A stretch of DNA of 64,000 bases from Streptacidiphilus sp. ASG 303 (lineage in GTDB: Bacteria; Actinomycetota; Actinomycetes; Streptomycetales; Streptomycetaceae): NCBI RefSeq assembly GCF_020991365.1, contig NZ_JAJLRA010000001.1, positions 424,142-488,141 of the forward strand, written 5' to 3'. Shown here piece by piece: positions 40,541 to 49,425 of the stretch; within the stretch, counting starts at the first letter, position 1, and each line of letters starts with the position of its first letter. Below the pieces are notes generated by a model, which did not search any database, was not told where the DNA came from, and saw only the letters and a program-made list of their open reading frames with translations. Made by a program: the position numbers and the translations under genes.

Positions 40541-42384
40541 CAGGCCTCCTTGGCGACGCTGGGTCGGCCGGTACGGCGGCGTCCGCCGCGGATGGGCGGA
40601 CGGGCTCCGAGCCGCTTGGGGTCGAGCCCGGACCAGGGGTGGCCCCCGCCGAAGAACTTCGTCCGGGCGAGCAGGGTGATCAGCGGCTTGGTGAAGAGGA
40701 AGATCACCACGACGTCGAGCAGGGTGGTCAGGCCCAGCGTGAACGCGAAGCCCTGGACCTTGCCCACCGAGACGATGTACAGCACCGCGGCGGCGAGGAA
40801 GGACACGAAGTCCGACACCAGGATGGTGCGCCGCGCCCGCGGCCAGGCGCGCTGCACGGCGGTGCGCAGCTGGGCGCCCTCGCGGACCTCGTCGCGGATG
40901 CGCTCGAAGTACACGATGAAGGAGTCCGCCGTGATGCCGATCGCGACGATGGCGCCGCAGACGGCCGGCAGGTTGAGGGCGAAGCCGATGGCCTTGCCCA
41001 GCAGGCACATGATCGAGTAGGTCAGCACGGCGGAGACGACGAGGCCGGCGATGCTGACCAGGCCGAGGCCGCGGTAGTAGACCAGCGAGTACAGGACCAC
41101 CAGGCCGAGGCCGATGGCGCCCGCGATCAGGCCGGCGTGCAGCTGCTCACCGCCGAGCTGCGGGGAGACGGTGCTCACCGACTGGGTGGTGAAGTCCAGC
41201 GGCAGGGCGCCGAACTTCAGCACGTTGGCGAGGTCGTCGGCCTCCTTCTGCGTGAAGGAGCCGGTGATCTCGGCGCTGTTGCCGGGGATGGGGGCGGTGA
41301 CCTGGGGGGCGGAGACGTTCTGGCCGTCCAGGACGATGGCGAACTGGTTCTGCGGCGACTGCTTGGCGGCCAGCTGCGTGGTGGTGGCCGTGAACCCCTT
41401 GGCGCCCGTGCCGTCGAACTTCAGCTGGACGATCCACATGGAGCGCTGGGTGTCGAAGACCGCGCTGGCGTCGGTGACGTTGACGCCGTTCACCGCGACC
41501 GGGCCCAGGGCGTACTTCTCGTAGGTGCCCTTCGGGACGCCCGGCTGGGTCGACTCCTTCTCGTCGCAGGCGACCGCGTTGGCGGTCGTCGACGTCTGGT
41601 AGTTGCGGCTGCGCTGCGCCTGGTCGGTGCAGTCCAGGGCCGCGAACTGCTTCGCCAGGTCGGCCGGGACGGCGCCGCCGGTGGTGATCGAGGTCGGGGT
41701 GTCCGTGGAGGCGGGGGCGCTCGCGCTCGGCGCGGGCGACGCCTTGGCGGCACCCTTCGCCGCGGCGCCCTTCGCGGCCGCGCCCTTCGCCGAGGGGGCG
41801 GTGGACGGCGTGGCGGTGGAGCCTGCCTGCAGGGCGCGGCTCACGGCACGGCCGGCCGTGGTGCTGCTCGGCGCGGGGGACGCGGCCGGGGCGGAGGGCT
41901 TCGCCGAGGAGCCGGCGGAGGGCTTGGTCCCGGAGGCGGAGCCGCTCGGCGCGGGGGCCGGCTTGGCGGCGCCCTTCGGCACGGAGACGCCCGTGGCGAG
42001 CACGGGGCGGAAGTACAGCTTGGCGGTGGTGCCGATCTGGGCGACCGCGTTGCGGGTGTCGTCCTTCCCGCTGCCCTTCGGGATGTTGACGATGATGTTC
42101 TTGCTGCCCTGGACCTGCGTCTCGGCCTCGGACACACCCATGCCGTTGACGCGCTTGAGCATGATGCTCGCCGCGGTGGCCATGTTGGTCTCGTTGACCG
42201 CCTTGGGGTCCTTGGACGAGGCGGTCAGCGTGACGCTGGTGCCGCCCGCGAGGTCGATGCCCAGGCGGGGCGTGGTGAGGTTCTGCGCGAACATCAGGCC
42301 GACGAGCCCGACCATGACGACCAGGATGAAGGCCAACGCCTTCCCCGGGTGCCCGTCGCGAGGACGCGACTTGGGTGTTGCCAC
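40540..42384 (-). CDS. secD: Protein translocase subunit SecD
   Basis: SecD (614 aa), partner of SecF. First helix (GKALAFILVVMVGLVGLMFA), then LGIDLAGGTSVTLTA, and in the C-terminal half LGGEQLHAGLIAGAIGLGLVVLYSLVYYR, CGAIVAIGITADSFIVYFERIRDEV and RTILVSDFVSFLAAAVLYIV, including the conserved Asp of the proton path. Between residues about 140 and 245 there is a long Ala/Pro/Ser/Lys-rich insertion with KGAAAKGAAAKGAAK repeats, probably a flexible extracytoplasmic linker. GTG start at 42382-42384. Confidence 0.95.
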   Translation of the reverse strand: MATPKSRPRDGHPGKALAFILVVMVGLVGLMFAQNLTTPRLGIDLAGGTSVTLTASSKDPKAVNETNMATAASIMLKRVNGMGVSEAETQVQGSKNIIVNIPKGSGKDDTRNAVAQIGTTAKLYFRPVLATGVSVPKGAAKPAPAPSGSASGTKPSAGSSAKPSAPAASPAPSSTTAGRAVSRALQAGSTATPSTAPSAKGAAAKGAAAKGAAKASPAPSASAPASTDTPTSITTGGAVPADLAKQFAALDCTDQAQRSRNYQTSTTANAVACDEKESTQPGVPKGTYEKYALGPVAVNGVNVTDASAVFDTQRSMWIVQLKFDGTGAKGFTATTTQLAAKQSPQNQFAIVLDGQNVSAPQVTAPIPGNSAEITGSFTQKEADDLANVLKFGALPLDFTTQSVSTVSPQLGGEQLHAGLIAGAIGLGLVVLYSLVYYRGLGLVSIAGLVVSAVLTYSIMCLLGKAIGFALNLPAVCGAIVAIGITADSFIVYFERIRDEVREGAQLRTAVQRAWPRARRTILVSDFVSFLAAAVLYIVSVGKVQGFAFTLGLTTLLDVVVIFLFTKPLITLLARTKFFGGGHPWSGLDPKRLGARPPIRGGRRRTGRPSVAKEA

Positions 42385-42531
42385 CTTCTCGTTTCTCCCT
42401 GTCCGTGCGGCCGGCTGCGGCGGGCCGCCCCGGACCGCTGTACGGCCGGGGGCGGCGGGCGCGGCGGTCCGCTGGTCCTGAGGACCGGTCGGCGGAGGTG
42501 CCGCCCGGTCGGCGAAGCGCGCCTGCGACCG

Positions 42532-43002
42532 CTACTTCGCGGCGGCCGGGCCTTCGCCCTCGGCGGCCGGGCCGCTCTTCGGGGCGTCGGCGGTGCCCTC
42601 GGGGGCGTCGGCGGCCGGGGCGGCGGCGGGCTTCGAGAGGTCCGCGGCGGCGGGCTTGGTCAGGTCCGCGGTGACGGCCGCGGCGTCGTCCTCGACGAAG
42701 GGCGGGACGTCGTCGGACGCCGGGACCCCGTGGATGATCGCCGCGTACTCCTCGGGCTCCAGCACCGCGGCGATGGCGCTCTTGGTGAAGTGCAGGAAGA
42801 CGCCCGGGGCGGCCTCGAGCTCGACGGTGTCGTCGTTGACCGACTTGACCGTGGCGTACATGCCGCCGATGGTGCGCACCCCGGAGCCGGGCCCCATGGT
42901 GTTGCGCATCTCGAGAGCCTGCTGCTGCTTCTTCTTGGCGTTGCGCGTCATGAGGACCATGACGCCCACCAGGAGGAGCAGGGGGAGAAGGGTGGTAAGC
43001 AC
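42532..43002 (-). CDS. yajC: Preprotein translocase subunit YajC
   Basis: Single-span accessory protein of the SecDF complex (156 aa). The N-terminal helix (LLPLLLLVGVMVLMT) is followed by a basic patch RNAKKKQQQALEMRN and the GSGVRTIGGMYATVKSVNDD domain. The C-terminal 60 residues are Ala/Pro-rich with a KPAAADLSKPAA repeat. GTG start at 43000-43002. It heads the yajC-secD-secF group, with a 147-base gap before secD. Confidence 0.94.
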   Translation of the reverse strand: MLTTLLPLLLLVGVMVLMTRNAKKKQQQALEMRNTMGPGSGVRTIGGMYATVKSVNDDTVELEAAPGVFLHFTKSAIAAVLEPEEYAAIIHGVPASDDVPPFVEDDAAAVTADLTKPAAADLSKPAAAPAADAPEGTADAPKSGPAAEGEGPAAAK

Positions 43003-43329
43003 GGCTTGACAGGTCCTTTGCGGGGCCGCGCGGGGCGACCGGTGTGGGGGGAGGTCTGGCCGCCCGGCAGGGGCGGCTCGGCGGAGTCTAGGGTGACCCG
43101 CCTTGGTCGGACAACGTCAAGCATTGCATCCGGGTTCCGCAAGTGGCGAGCCCCCGGCCGGGTGCACCGCCGCGGACCACCGGTGCGGGGGACCCGGCGG
43201 CGGGGCCGGGAGGCCCGCTCCCCCGGGGGTGCGGGCGGGCCCGCTCCCCCGGACCTGAGGGTCCGCCCCCACGGCCCGGAGGGCACGGTCCTCCGGCGCG
43301 GGGGGGCTCGGTCCTCGGGCGCGGAGGGC
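43003..43329. other. Non-coding gap between yajC and ruvB with tandem repeats
   Basis: 327 bases. The left end holds repeats at 43284-43328 that continue into ruvB. The right end holds the yajC leader. No promoter could be assigned. Confidence 0.6.
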
Positions 43330-43350
43330 TCAGTCCTCCGGCGCGGGGGG
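43284..43350. repeat. Three 22-23 bp tandem repeats running into the ruvB 3' end
   Basis: Copies at 43284-43306, 43307-43328 and 43329-43350 (pattern CTCGGTCCTCCGGCGCGGGG). The third contains the ruvB stop and encodes PPAPED. Confidence 0.85.
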
Positions 43351-44436
43351 CTCGGAGCGGTCGAAGAGGCCCTGCTGGGCGGCGAGCGGGGCGCGGGGCC
43401 CCGGCGAGGCCGCGGGGGGTGTCATGCCCATGTGCTGCCAGGCGGCGGCGGTGGCGATCCGGCCGCGCGGGGTGCGGGCGAGCAGGCCCTCGCGGACCAG
43501 GAACGGCTCGGCGACCTCCTCCACCGTCTCGCTCTCCTCCCCCACCGCGACCGCCAGTGTGGACAGGCCCACCGGGCCGCCGCCGAAGAGCCGGAGCAGC
43601 ACGTCGAGCACGGAGCGGTCCAGGCGGTCCAGGCCGCGGCCGTCGACCTCGTACACGTCCAGGGCCTGCGCCGCGATCCCCGGGGTGATCAGCCCGCCGT
43701 GCCGGACCTCGGCGTAGTCGCGGACGCGGCGCAGCAGCCGGTTGGCGATGCGGGGGGTGCCGCGGGAGCGGCCGGCGATCTCGGCGGCCCCCGCGGCGTC
43801 GATCTCCACGTCGAGGAGCCCGGCCGAGCGGTGGATGACGCGCTCCAGCTCGGCGGGGGCGTAGAACTCCATGTGCCCGGTGAAGCCGAAGCGGTCGCGC
43901 AGCGGGGGCGGCAGCAGGCCGGCCCGGGTGGTGGCGCCGACCAGGGTGAAGGGCGGCAGCTCCAGCGGGATGGCCGTGGCGCCGGGGCCCTTGCCGACGA
44001 TGACGTCGACCCGGAAGTCCTCCATCGCCATGTACAGCATCTCCTCGGCGGGCCGGGACATGCGGTGGATCTCGTCGAGGAAGAGCACCTCGCCCTCGGT
44101 GAGCGAGGAGAGGATCGCGGCGAGGTCGCCCGCGTGCTGGATGGCGGGCCCGGAGGTGATCCGGATGGGGGCGTTCATCTCCGCGGCGATGATCATGGAA
44201 AGGGTGGTCTTGCCCAGGCCGGGCGGACCGCTGAGCAGCACGTGGTCCGGGGTGGCGCCGCGCCGCCGGGCGGCCTGGAGCACCAGCGAGAGCTGCTCGC
44301 GCACCCGCTCCTGGCCGATGAACTCGCCCAGGTCCCTGGGCCGCAGCGCCGCCTCGACCGCCCGGTCCTCGCCGTCGGCGGCCGCGGTGACCAGGCGGTC
44401 GCCGGCCTCGGAGTCGGTGGGGTCGTACGGCGTCAT
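43330..44436 (-). CDS. ruvB: Holliday junction branch-migration ATPase RuvB
   Basis: Hexameric AAA+ motor (368 aa) that drives branch migration with RuvA. Seen: [19 protein letters not shown], Walker [13 protein letters not shown], Walker [18 protein letters not shown], sensor 1 [18 protein letters not shown] and the winged-helix end [16 protein letters not shown]. The last residues come from a tandem-repeat unit. ATG at 44434-44436 with GGAGAG upstream. Last of the ruvC-ruvA-ruvB series, 114 bases after ruvA. Confidence 0.97.
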   Translation of the reverse strand: MTPYDPTDSEAGDRLVTAAADGEDRAVEAALRPRDLGEFIGQERVREQLSLVLQAARRRGATPDHVLLSGPPGLGKTTLSMIIAAEMNAPIRITSGPAIQHAGDLAAILSSLTEGEVLFLDEIHRMSRPAEEMLYMAMEDFRVDVIVGKGPGATAIPLELPPFTLVGATTRAGLLPPPLRDRFGFTGHMEFYAPAELERVIHRSAGLLDVEIDAAGAAEIAGRSRGTPRIANRLLRRVRDYAEVRHGGLITPGIAAQALDVYEVDGRGLDRLDRSVLDVLLRLFGGGPVGLSTLAVAVGEESETVEEVAEPFLVREGLLARTPRGRIATAAAWQHMGMTPPAASPGPRAPLAAQQGLFDRSEPPAPED

Positions 44437-44550
44437 GGGGGGCGCTCTCCGGAGGGGGTGCGGGAGGGGTGCGGGCGGGCGGGTCTGCGGCCGGGGGGAC
44501 CGGGCGGCGGAGGGGTACGGGGCCGAGGGTACGGGGTCGGGCGGGCCGGG

Positions 44551-45162
44551 TCAGCGGGTGCGGTTGAGGGTGCGCAGGGCGGTGCGCAGCAGGACGGCGA
44601 TGTCGGGCCGCTCCTGGGCCTCGGCGTCGGGGGCGACGGCGGCGACCGCGTCCTCCGCCTCGCGCGGGGCGTAGCCGAGGCCGACCAGGGCGGAGTGCAG
44701 CTGGTCGCGCCAGGGGGCCGGGCCGGCGGCGAGGGGCTGGGCCGGGACGGAGCCGGTGGGGGCGCCGAGCTTGTCCTTGAGCTCCAGCAGCAGCTTCTGC
44801 GCGCCGCGCTTGCCGATGCCGGGGACGGCGGTGAGGGCCTTCTCGTCCCCCTGGGCGACGGCCAGGCGCAGCGCGTCGGGGCTGTGGACGGCGAGCATGG
44901 CCTGGGCGAGGCGGGGGCCGACGCCGCTGGCGGTCTGGAGCAGCTCGAAGGTGCGGCGCTCGTCGTCGTCGGCGAAGCCGTACAGGGTGAGGGAGTCCTC
45001 CCGGACGACCAGGGAGGTGGCGAGGCGGGCGTGCTCGCCGACCCGCAGGCCGGCGGCGGTGGCGGGGGTGCACTGCAGGGCGAGGCCGACCCCGGAGACC
45101 TCCACGACGGCGGTGCCCGTGGGGGAGACGGCGGCGACGGGGCCGCTGACGAAGGCGATCAC
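44551..45162 (-). CDS. ruvA: Holliday junction-binding protein RuvA
   Basis: Tetrameric junction-binding protein (203 aa). N-terminal OB domain ([20 protein letters not shown]), two helix-hairpin-helix motifs ([17 protein letters not shown] and [19 protein letters not shown]), and the C-terminal RuvB-binding domain ([18 protein letters not shown]). GTG at 45160-45162 overlaps the ruvC stop by four bases (GTGA). Confidence 0.97.
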   Translation of the reverse strand: MIAFVSGPVAAVSPTGTAVVEVSGVGLALQCTPATAAGLRVGEHARLATSLVVREDSLTLYGFADDDERRTFELLQTASGVGPRLAQAMLAVHSPDALRLAVAQGDEKALTAVPGIGKRGAQKLLLELKDKLGAPTGSVPAQPLAAGPAPWRDQLHSALVGLGYAPREAEDAVAAVAPDAEAQERPDIAVLLRTALRTLNRTR

Positions 45163-45806
45163 GGGCGGTTCTCCTCGGACGTGCCGGAGCGGGGGGTGCG
45201 GGCCGGACGGGCCGCGCCGGCGGCCGTGCGGGCCGGGGCGGACGGGGCGCCGGCGGCGGACGGCGGGCCGGCGGCGGGACGCGCCGGCGGCCGGGCGGCG
45301 GTCCGGGCGACGGCCGCGGCGATCCGGTCGCCGGCGGCGCCGCGCCAGATGTGGCAGATGGCGAGGGCGAGCGCGTCGGCGGCGTCGGCCGGCTTCGGGG
45401 GCGCGTCGAGGCGGAGCAGGCGGGTGACCATGGCCCCGACCTGCGCCTTGTCGGCGCGGCCGCTGCCGGTGACGGCGGCCTTGACCTCGCTGGGGGTGTG
45501 CAGGACGACGGGCAGGCCGCGCCGGGTGGCGCAGAGCATGGCGACGGCGCTGGCCTGGGCGGTGCCCATGACGGTGCGGACGTTGTGCTGGGCGAAGACC
45601 CGCTCGACGGCCACCACGTCGGGGCGGTGGGTGTCCAGCCACTCCTCCAGCCCCTGCTCGATCAGCAGCAGCCGGGCGCCGATCTCGGCGTCGGCGGGGG
45701 TGCGGACCACGCCCACGCCGGCCATGCGCAGCGGGCGGCCGGGGCCGCCGTCGACCACGCCGACGCCGCACCTGGTCAGTCCGGGGTCCACACCCAGTAC
45801 CCGCAC
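45159..45806 (-). CDS. ruvC: Crossover junction endodeoxyribonuclease RuvC
   Basis: Holliday-junction resolvase (215 aa) with the RNase H-like acidic site: Asp in [14 protein letters not shown], Glu in [12 protein letters not shown], and the [12 protein letters not shown] end motif. The last 50 residues are Ala/Pro/Arg-rich ([19 protein letters not shown]), beyond the usual domain. GTG start at 45804-45806. Upstream gene of ruvCAB. Confidence 0.96.
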   Translation of the reverse strand: MRVLGVDPGLTRCGVGVVDGGPGRPLRMAGVGVVRTPADAEIGARLLLIEQGLEEWLDTHRPDVVAVERVFAQHNVRTVMGTAQASAVAMLCATRRGLPVVLHTPSEVKAAVTGSGRADKAQVGAMVTRLLRLDAPPKPADAADALALAICHIWRGAAGDRIAAAVARTAARPPARPAAGPPSAAGAPSAPARTAAGAARPARTPRSGTSEENRP

Positions 45807-45917
45807 GCGGGGGCCGCCTCTCGGTCGATGGCTGTTCGAGGTCAGAGGCTATCGGGAGGGTCCGACAACCGGGTGCCGCGCCCCGCCGGGCCGCGCCGGG
45901 GCGGCCCCCGAAGCGGA

Positions 45918-45954
45918 CCGGCCCGGCAGCCCCCGGGAGGGGCGGCCGGGCCGG
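45918..45954. terminator. Terminator after yebC
   Basis: 10-bp inverted repeat CCGGCCCGGC/GCCGGGCCGG around a 17-base loop that can itself pair, 17 bases beyond the yebC stop. Confidence 0.7.
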
Positions 45955-45970
45955 CGCGGGGTGCGGCGGG

Positions 45971-46726
45971 TCAGGCGTCGATCTCGGCCATGACCTCGTC
46001 GGCGACGTCGAAGTTGGCGAAGACGTTCTGCACGTCGTCGCTGTCCTCCAGGGCGTCGATCAGCTTGAAGATCTTCCGGGCGCCGTCGGCGTCCAGCGAC
46101 ACCTGCACGCTCGGGACGAAGTTGGCGTCGGCCGAGTCGTAGTCGATCCCGGCCTCCTGGAGCGCGGTGCGGACCGCGACCAGGTCGGAGGCCTCGCAGA
46201 TCACCTCGAAGGCCTCGCCGAGGTCGTTGACCTCCTCGGCGCCGGCCTCCAGGACGGCGGTGAGGACGTCGTCCTCGGTGAGCTCGCCGGCCTTGGGCAC
46301 GATGATGACGCCCTTGCGGGTGAACATGTACGACACCGAGCCCGGGTCGGCCATGGAGCCGCCGTTGCGGGTCATGGCCACGCGCACGTCGGAGGCGGCG
46401 CGGTTGCGGTTGTCGGTGAGGCACTCGATCAGCACGGCGACGCCGTTGGGACCGTAGCCCTCGTACATGATCGTGGAGTAGTCGGCACCGCCGGCCTCGG
46501 CACCGGAGCCGCGCTTGACGGCGCGGTCGATGTTGTCGTTCGGGACCGAGCTCTTCTTCGCCTTCTGGATGGCGTCGTAGAGGGTGGGGTTGCCCGCCGG
46601 GTCGCCGCCACCGGTGCGGGCCGCCACCTCGATGTTCTTGATCATCTTCGCGAAGAGCTTGCCGCGCTTGGCGTCGATCACGGCCTTCTTGTGCTTGGTG
46701 GTGGCCCATTTGGAGTGGCCGGACAT
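45971..46726 (-). CDS. yebC: YebC/PmpR family protein
   Basis: A 251-residue protein of the YebC/TACO1 family. Members act as DNA-binding regulators or, by more recent work, as translation factors relieving stalls; the role here is not known. Signature N-terminus [22 protein letters not shown], then [40 protein letters not shown] and the C-terminal [20 protein letters not shown] at 46724-46726 with AAGGAG seven bases upstream. Confidence 0.96.
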   Translation of the reverse strand: MSGHSKWATTKHKKAVIDAKRGKLFAKMIKNIEVAARTGGGDPAGNPTLYDAIQKAKKSSVPNDNIDRAVKRGSGAEAGGADYSTIMYEGYGPNGVAVLIECLTDNRNRAASDVRVAMTRNGGSMADPGSVSYMFTRKGVIIVPKAGELTEDDVLTAVLEAGAEEVNDLGEAFEVICEASDLVAVRTALQEAGIDYDSADANFVPSVQVSLDADGARKIFKLIDALEDSDDVQNVFANFDVADEVMAEIDA

Positions 46727-46770
46727 CGCCTGGCTCCTTACAACGTCATCCAACGGAAAAGAACAGTGCG

Positions 46771-46776
46771 ATCCTA
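46771..46776 (-). promoter_or_regulatory. Possible -10 element of yebC (TAGGAT)
   Basis: TAGGAT on the minus strand, 45 bases upstream of the yebC start. The -35 is not clear. Confidence 0.4.
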
Positions 46777-46811
46777 CCGAGACACGGGGCCCCGGCCGGA
46801 ACCGGCGGAGG

Positions 46812-47423
46812 TCAGCGCGCGGCGGCGCGCACCAGGTCCACGAAGAAGGCGTGCACGCGGTGGTCGCCGGTGAGCTCCGGGTGGAAGGAGGTGGCCAGCA
46901 GGTTCCCCTGCCGGACGGCGACGGTCCGGCCGGCCGCGGGGCCCGCGGGCAGCTCGGCGAGGACCTCGACGCCGGCGCCGACCGACTCCACCCAGGGGGC
47001 GCGGATGAAGACGCCGTGCAGCGGGCCGCCCTCCAGGCCGGCGAAGTCGACCGGGGACTCGAAGGACTCGTTCTGCCGGCCGAAGGCGTTGCGGCGCACG
47101 GTCATGTCGATGCCGCCGACGGACTGCTGGTCGTCGCGGCCGTCGAGGATCTTGTCGGCCAGCATGATCATGCCGGCGCAGGAGCCGTACACCGGCAGGC
47201 CCTCGGCGACACGGGCGCGCAGCGGCTCCATCAGGCCGAAGGCCAGCGCCAGGTTGGACATGGTGGTGGACTCGCCGCCGGGTATCACCAGGCCGTCGAG
47301 GTCGGCCAGCTCCTCGGGGCGGCGGACCGGCCGGGCGAGCGCGTCGGCCTCGGCGAGCGCCACGGCGTGCTCGCGGACGTCGCCCTGGAGGGCGAGGACT
47401 CCGACGGTGGGGGTGCTGGACAC
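46812..47423 (-). CDS. pdxT: Pyridoxal 5'-phosphate synthase glutaminase subunit PdxT
   Basis: Glutaminase (203 aa) that supplies ammonia to PdxS in the PLP synthase complex. Class I amidotransferase triad: nucleophile Cys in [12 protein letters not shown] and the His-Glu in [13 protein letters not shown]; oxyanion [14 protein letters not shown] at 47421-47423 with AAGGGG upstream. It follows pdxS in the same direction, but 225 bases and a strong hairpin lie between them. Confidence 0.96.
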   Translation of the reverse strand: MSSTPTVGVLALQGDVREHAVALAEADALARPVRRPEELADLDGLVIPGGESTTMSNLALAFGLMEPLRARVAEGLPVYGSCAGMIMLADKILDGRDDQQSVGGIDMTVRRNAFGRQNESFESPVDFAGLEGGPLHGVFIRAPWVESVGAGVEVLAELPAGPAAGRTVAVRQGNLLATSFHPELTGDHRVHAFFVDLVRAAAR

Positions 47424-47464
47424 GGGGTTCCCCTTCGGGGCAGGAGGCGGGGGGTGCGGGAACA

Positions 47465-47527
47465 CGGGCGGGGCGGGAGGGGGGACGCGGGCGGGGCGGG
47501 AGGGGGGACGCGGACGGGGCGGGAACG
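47465..47527. repeat. 23-bp G-rich tandem repeats between pdxS and pdxT
   Basis: Two identical 23-bp copies (47465-47487 and 47488-47510) with four G-runs each, plus a shorter diverged third copy to about 47527. Potential G-quadruplex on the plus strand, the template for pdxT leader transcription. Confidence 0.9.
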
Positions 47528-47531
47528 CGGA

Positions 47532-47570
47532 CGGTCCGCCGCGCCGGGCCGGGCCCGGTGCGGCGGACCG
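47532..47570. terminator. Hairpin between pdxS and pdxT
   Basis: 11-bp perfect outer stem (47532-47542 and 47560-47570) with a GC-rich interior that can also pair. It lies 78 bases after the pdxS stop, so would end or attenuate the pdxS message before pdxT. Confidence 0.75.
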
Positions 47571-47648
47571 CTGCGTGGGCGGGCCCGGCGGCCCGGCCCG
47601 GACCGGCCGCACGGGTGCGGACGGTCCGGCGGGCCCGGCCTGCCGGGA

Positions 47649-48578
47649 CTACCAGCCGCGGTTGGCGTAGCGCTCGGTCTCGGGCAGGGTGTCGCAGTTG
47701 ATGCCGACCATGGCCTCGCCCAGGCCGCGGGAGACCTTGGCGATGACGTCCGGGTCGTCGAAGAAGGTGGTGGCCTTGACGACGGCGGCGGCGCGCTTGG
47801 CCGGGTCGCCGGACTTGAAGATGCCGGAGCCGACGAAGACGCCCTCGGCGCCGAGCTGCATCATGAGCGCGGCGTCGGCGGGGGTGGCCACGCCGCCCGC
47901 GCTGAAGAGGACGACCGGGAGCTTGCCCAGGGTCGCGACCTCCTTGACCAGCTCGTACGGGGCCTGGAGGTTCTTGGCGGCGACGAAGAGCTCGTTCTCG
48001 TCGAGGGTGGTCAGGCGGCGGATGTCGGCGCGGATCTGCCGCATGTGGCGGACGGCCTCGACGACGTTGCCGGTGCCGGCCTCGCCCTTGGAGCGGATCA
48101 TGGCCGCGCCCTCGGCGATGCGGCGCAGGGCCTCGCCCAGGTTGGTGGCACCGCAGACGAAGGGGGTGGTGAAGGCCCACTTGTCGCTGTGGTTGACCTC
48201 GTCGGCCGGGGTGAGGACCTCGGACTCGTCGATGTAGTCGACGCCGAGCGCCTGGAGGACCTGGGCCTCGACGAAGTGGCCGATCCGGGACTTGGCCATG
48301 ACCGGGATGGAGACGGCGTTGATGATGCCGTCGATCATGTCCGGGTCGGACATGCGGGCCACGCCGCCGTCCTTGCGGATGTCGGCGGGGACGCGCTCCA
48401 GGGCCATGACGGCCACGGCGCCGGCGTCCTCGGCGATCCTCGCCTGCTCGGGCGTGACGACGTCCATGATCACGCCGCCCTTGAGCTGCTCGGCCATGCC
48501 GCGCTTGACGCGGGCCGTGCCGACCTGGGGCTGGTCGCCCTCGCCGTGGGAGGGGGTGGCGGGAGAGGTGGTGGACAC
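47649..48578 (-). CDS. pdxS: Pyridoxal 5'-phosphate synthase subunit PdxS
   Basis: PLP synthase (309 aa), a TIM-barrel that joins ribose 5-phosphate, glyceraldehyde 3-phosphate and ammonia. Almost canonical: [20 protein letters not shown] with the active Asp, [35 protein letters not shown] with the active Lys, [27 protein letters not shown] and [13 protein letters not shown] short N-terminal tail ([14 protein letters not shown]) precedes the barrel. GTG at 48576-48578 with GAGG upstream. Confidence 0.97.
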   Translation of the reverse strand: MSTTSPATPSHGEGDQPQVGTARVKRGMAEQLKGGVIMDVVTPEQARIAEDAGAVAVMALERVPADIRKDGGVARMSDPDMIDGIINAVSIPVMAKSRIGHFVEAQVLQALGVDYIDESEVLTPADEVNHSDKWAFTTPFVCGATNLGEALRRIAEGAAMIRSKGEAGTGNVVEAVRHMRQIRADIRRLTTLDENELFVAAKNLQAPYELVKEVATLGKLPVVLFSAGGVATPADAALMMQLGAEGVFVGSGIFKSGDPAKRAAAVVKATTFFDDPDVIAKVSRGLGEAMVGINCDTLPETERYANRGW

Positions 48579-48754
48579 GGAGGACCTCACTGGGAGACGA
48601 ATCGGTGCGACGGGCCCATCGTAGGCCGGGCCCGCCCCCCGTCGATGTGCCACCGGGGCCAGCTTCCGGCCGCCGTTGCGACAGTCCGGCGCGCAGCCGC
48701 TACCCATCCGCTACCGCCCGCCGGTCCCCCGCGGCACCCGCCGGGCCTGTGGGG

Positions 48755-48810
48755 GACCTGCTGCTGGACCTGCTGCGGGACCTGCTGCGGGGCCTGCTGG
48801 GGGCCTACTG
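48755..48810. repeat. 12-bp tandem repeats between pdxS and the LemA-like gene
   Basis: Four to four and a half copies of GACCTGCTGCGG (48755-48766, 48767-48778, 48779-48790, 48791-48802, then a decayed copy). In one minus frame they would read QQVP repeats, but the LemA-like gene stops just before in a different frame. Confidence 0.85.
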
Positions 48811-49350
48811 CGGGGCGCCCTCGGGGGTGAGCGAGGCCGGTGCCTCGTCGTCCATCTCGAACGCCATCGGGAACGGCGCGTGCCCCGCCAGCCGCAGGTA
48901 GCGGACGATGCGGTGCCGGCGCACCGCCCGCGCCGCCCGCACCGCGTCGTTGTGGAATCGGCGGGCCATCGGCACCCGGCGGACCGCCGCGGTGAGGTCG
49001 TGGAGCGCCTCGTCGCCGCCCGGCGCCGCGCGCAGCGCCAGCGCCTGCTCGGGCTCGGCGAAGACCGCCCGCAGCGCCTGGCTCAGCTCGCTCTCGGCCA
49101 CCTCGCGGTGGTCCTCGTCCGCCTGGAGGGCGGCGTGCGCGGCCTGGTGGAGGACGATGGAGGCCGCCGGGTCCAGCAGCGTCGAGGTGGCGAGCTCCTG
49201 GGAGACCGAGGCGCGGCGCAGCAGCTGCGCGTCCAGGGCCGCGCGGGCGGCGTCGATCCGGGCGTGCAGCCGGTCCAGCCGGCCCGCCGTCCAGCTGAGG
49301 TAGAGGCCGACGGCGACGACGGCGGCGAGGGCCCAGATCCATGTGGTCAC
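48805..49350 (-). CDS. LemA-like membrane protein
   Basis: A 181-residue protein with an N-terminal transmembrane helix (WIWALAAVVAVGLYLSWTAG) and a helical cytosolic or extracellular part (RLDRLHARIDAARAALDAQLLRRASV ... RVPMARRFHNDAVRAARAVRRHR) that resembles LemA-family proteins, where the final ARxxYN is replaced by ARRFHN. Function unknown. It lies between pimA and pdxS; in mycobacteria this position near pimA holds other genes, so a lipid role is not implied. GTG start at 49348-49350, weak ribosome site. Confidence 0.75.
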   Translation of the reverse strand: MTTWIWALAAVVAVGLYLSWTAGRLDRLHARIDAARAALDAQLLRRASVSQELATSTLLDPAASIVLHQAAHAALQADEDHREVAESELSQALRAVFAEPEQALALRAAPGGDEALHDLTAAVRRVPMARRFHNDAVRAARAVRRHRIVRYLRLAGHAPFPMAFEMDDEAPASLTPEGAPQ

Positions 49351-49425
49351 GGCGGATCAGGGTACCGGCCGGCGGGGCCTCCCCCGGCCGGGGCCCGTGC
49401 GGGACGGGCCCCGGCCGGGGTCCGC

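Noticed and set aside
40639-45993. A 1784-codon open frame on the plus strand
   Set aside because: It runs antisense to secF, secD, yajC and ruvBAC. Its translation is repetitive Gly/Asp/Leu-rich, the usual shadow of high-GC third positions.
48755-48810. Possible CRISPR array
   Set aside because: Short repeats are head to tail with no spacers, and no cas genes are present. The same holds for the other arrays.
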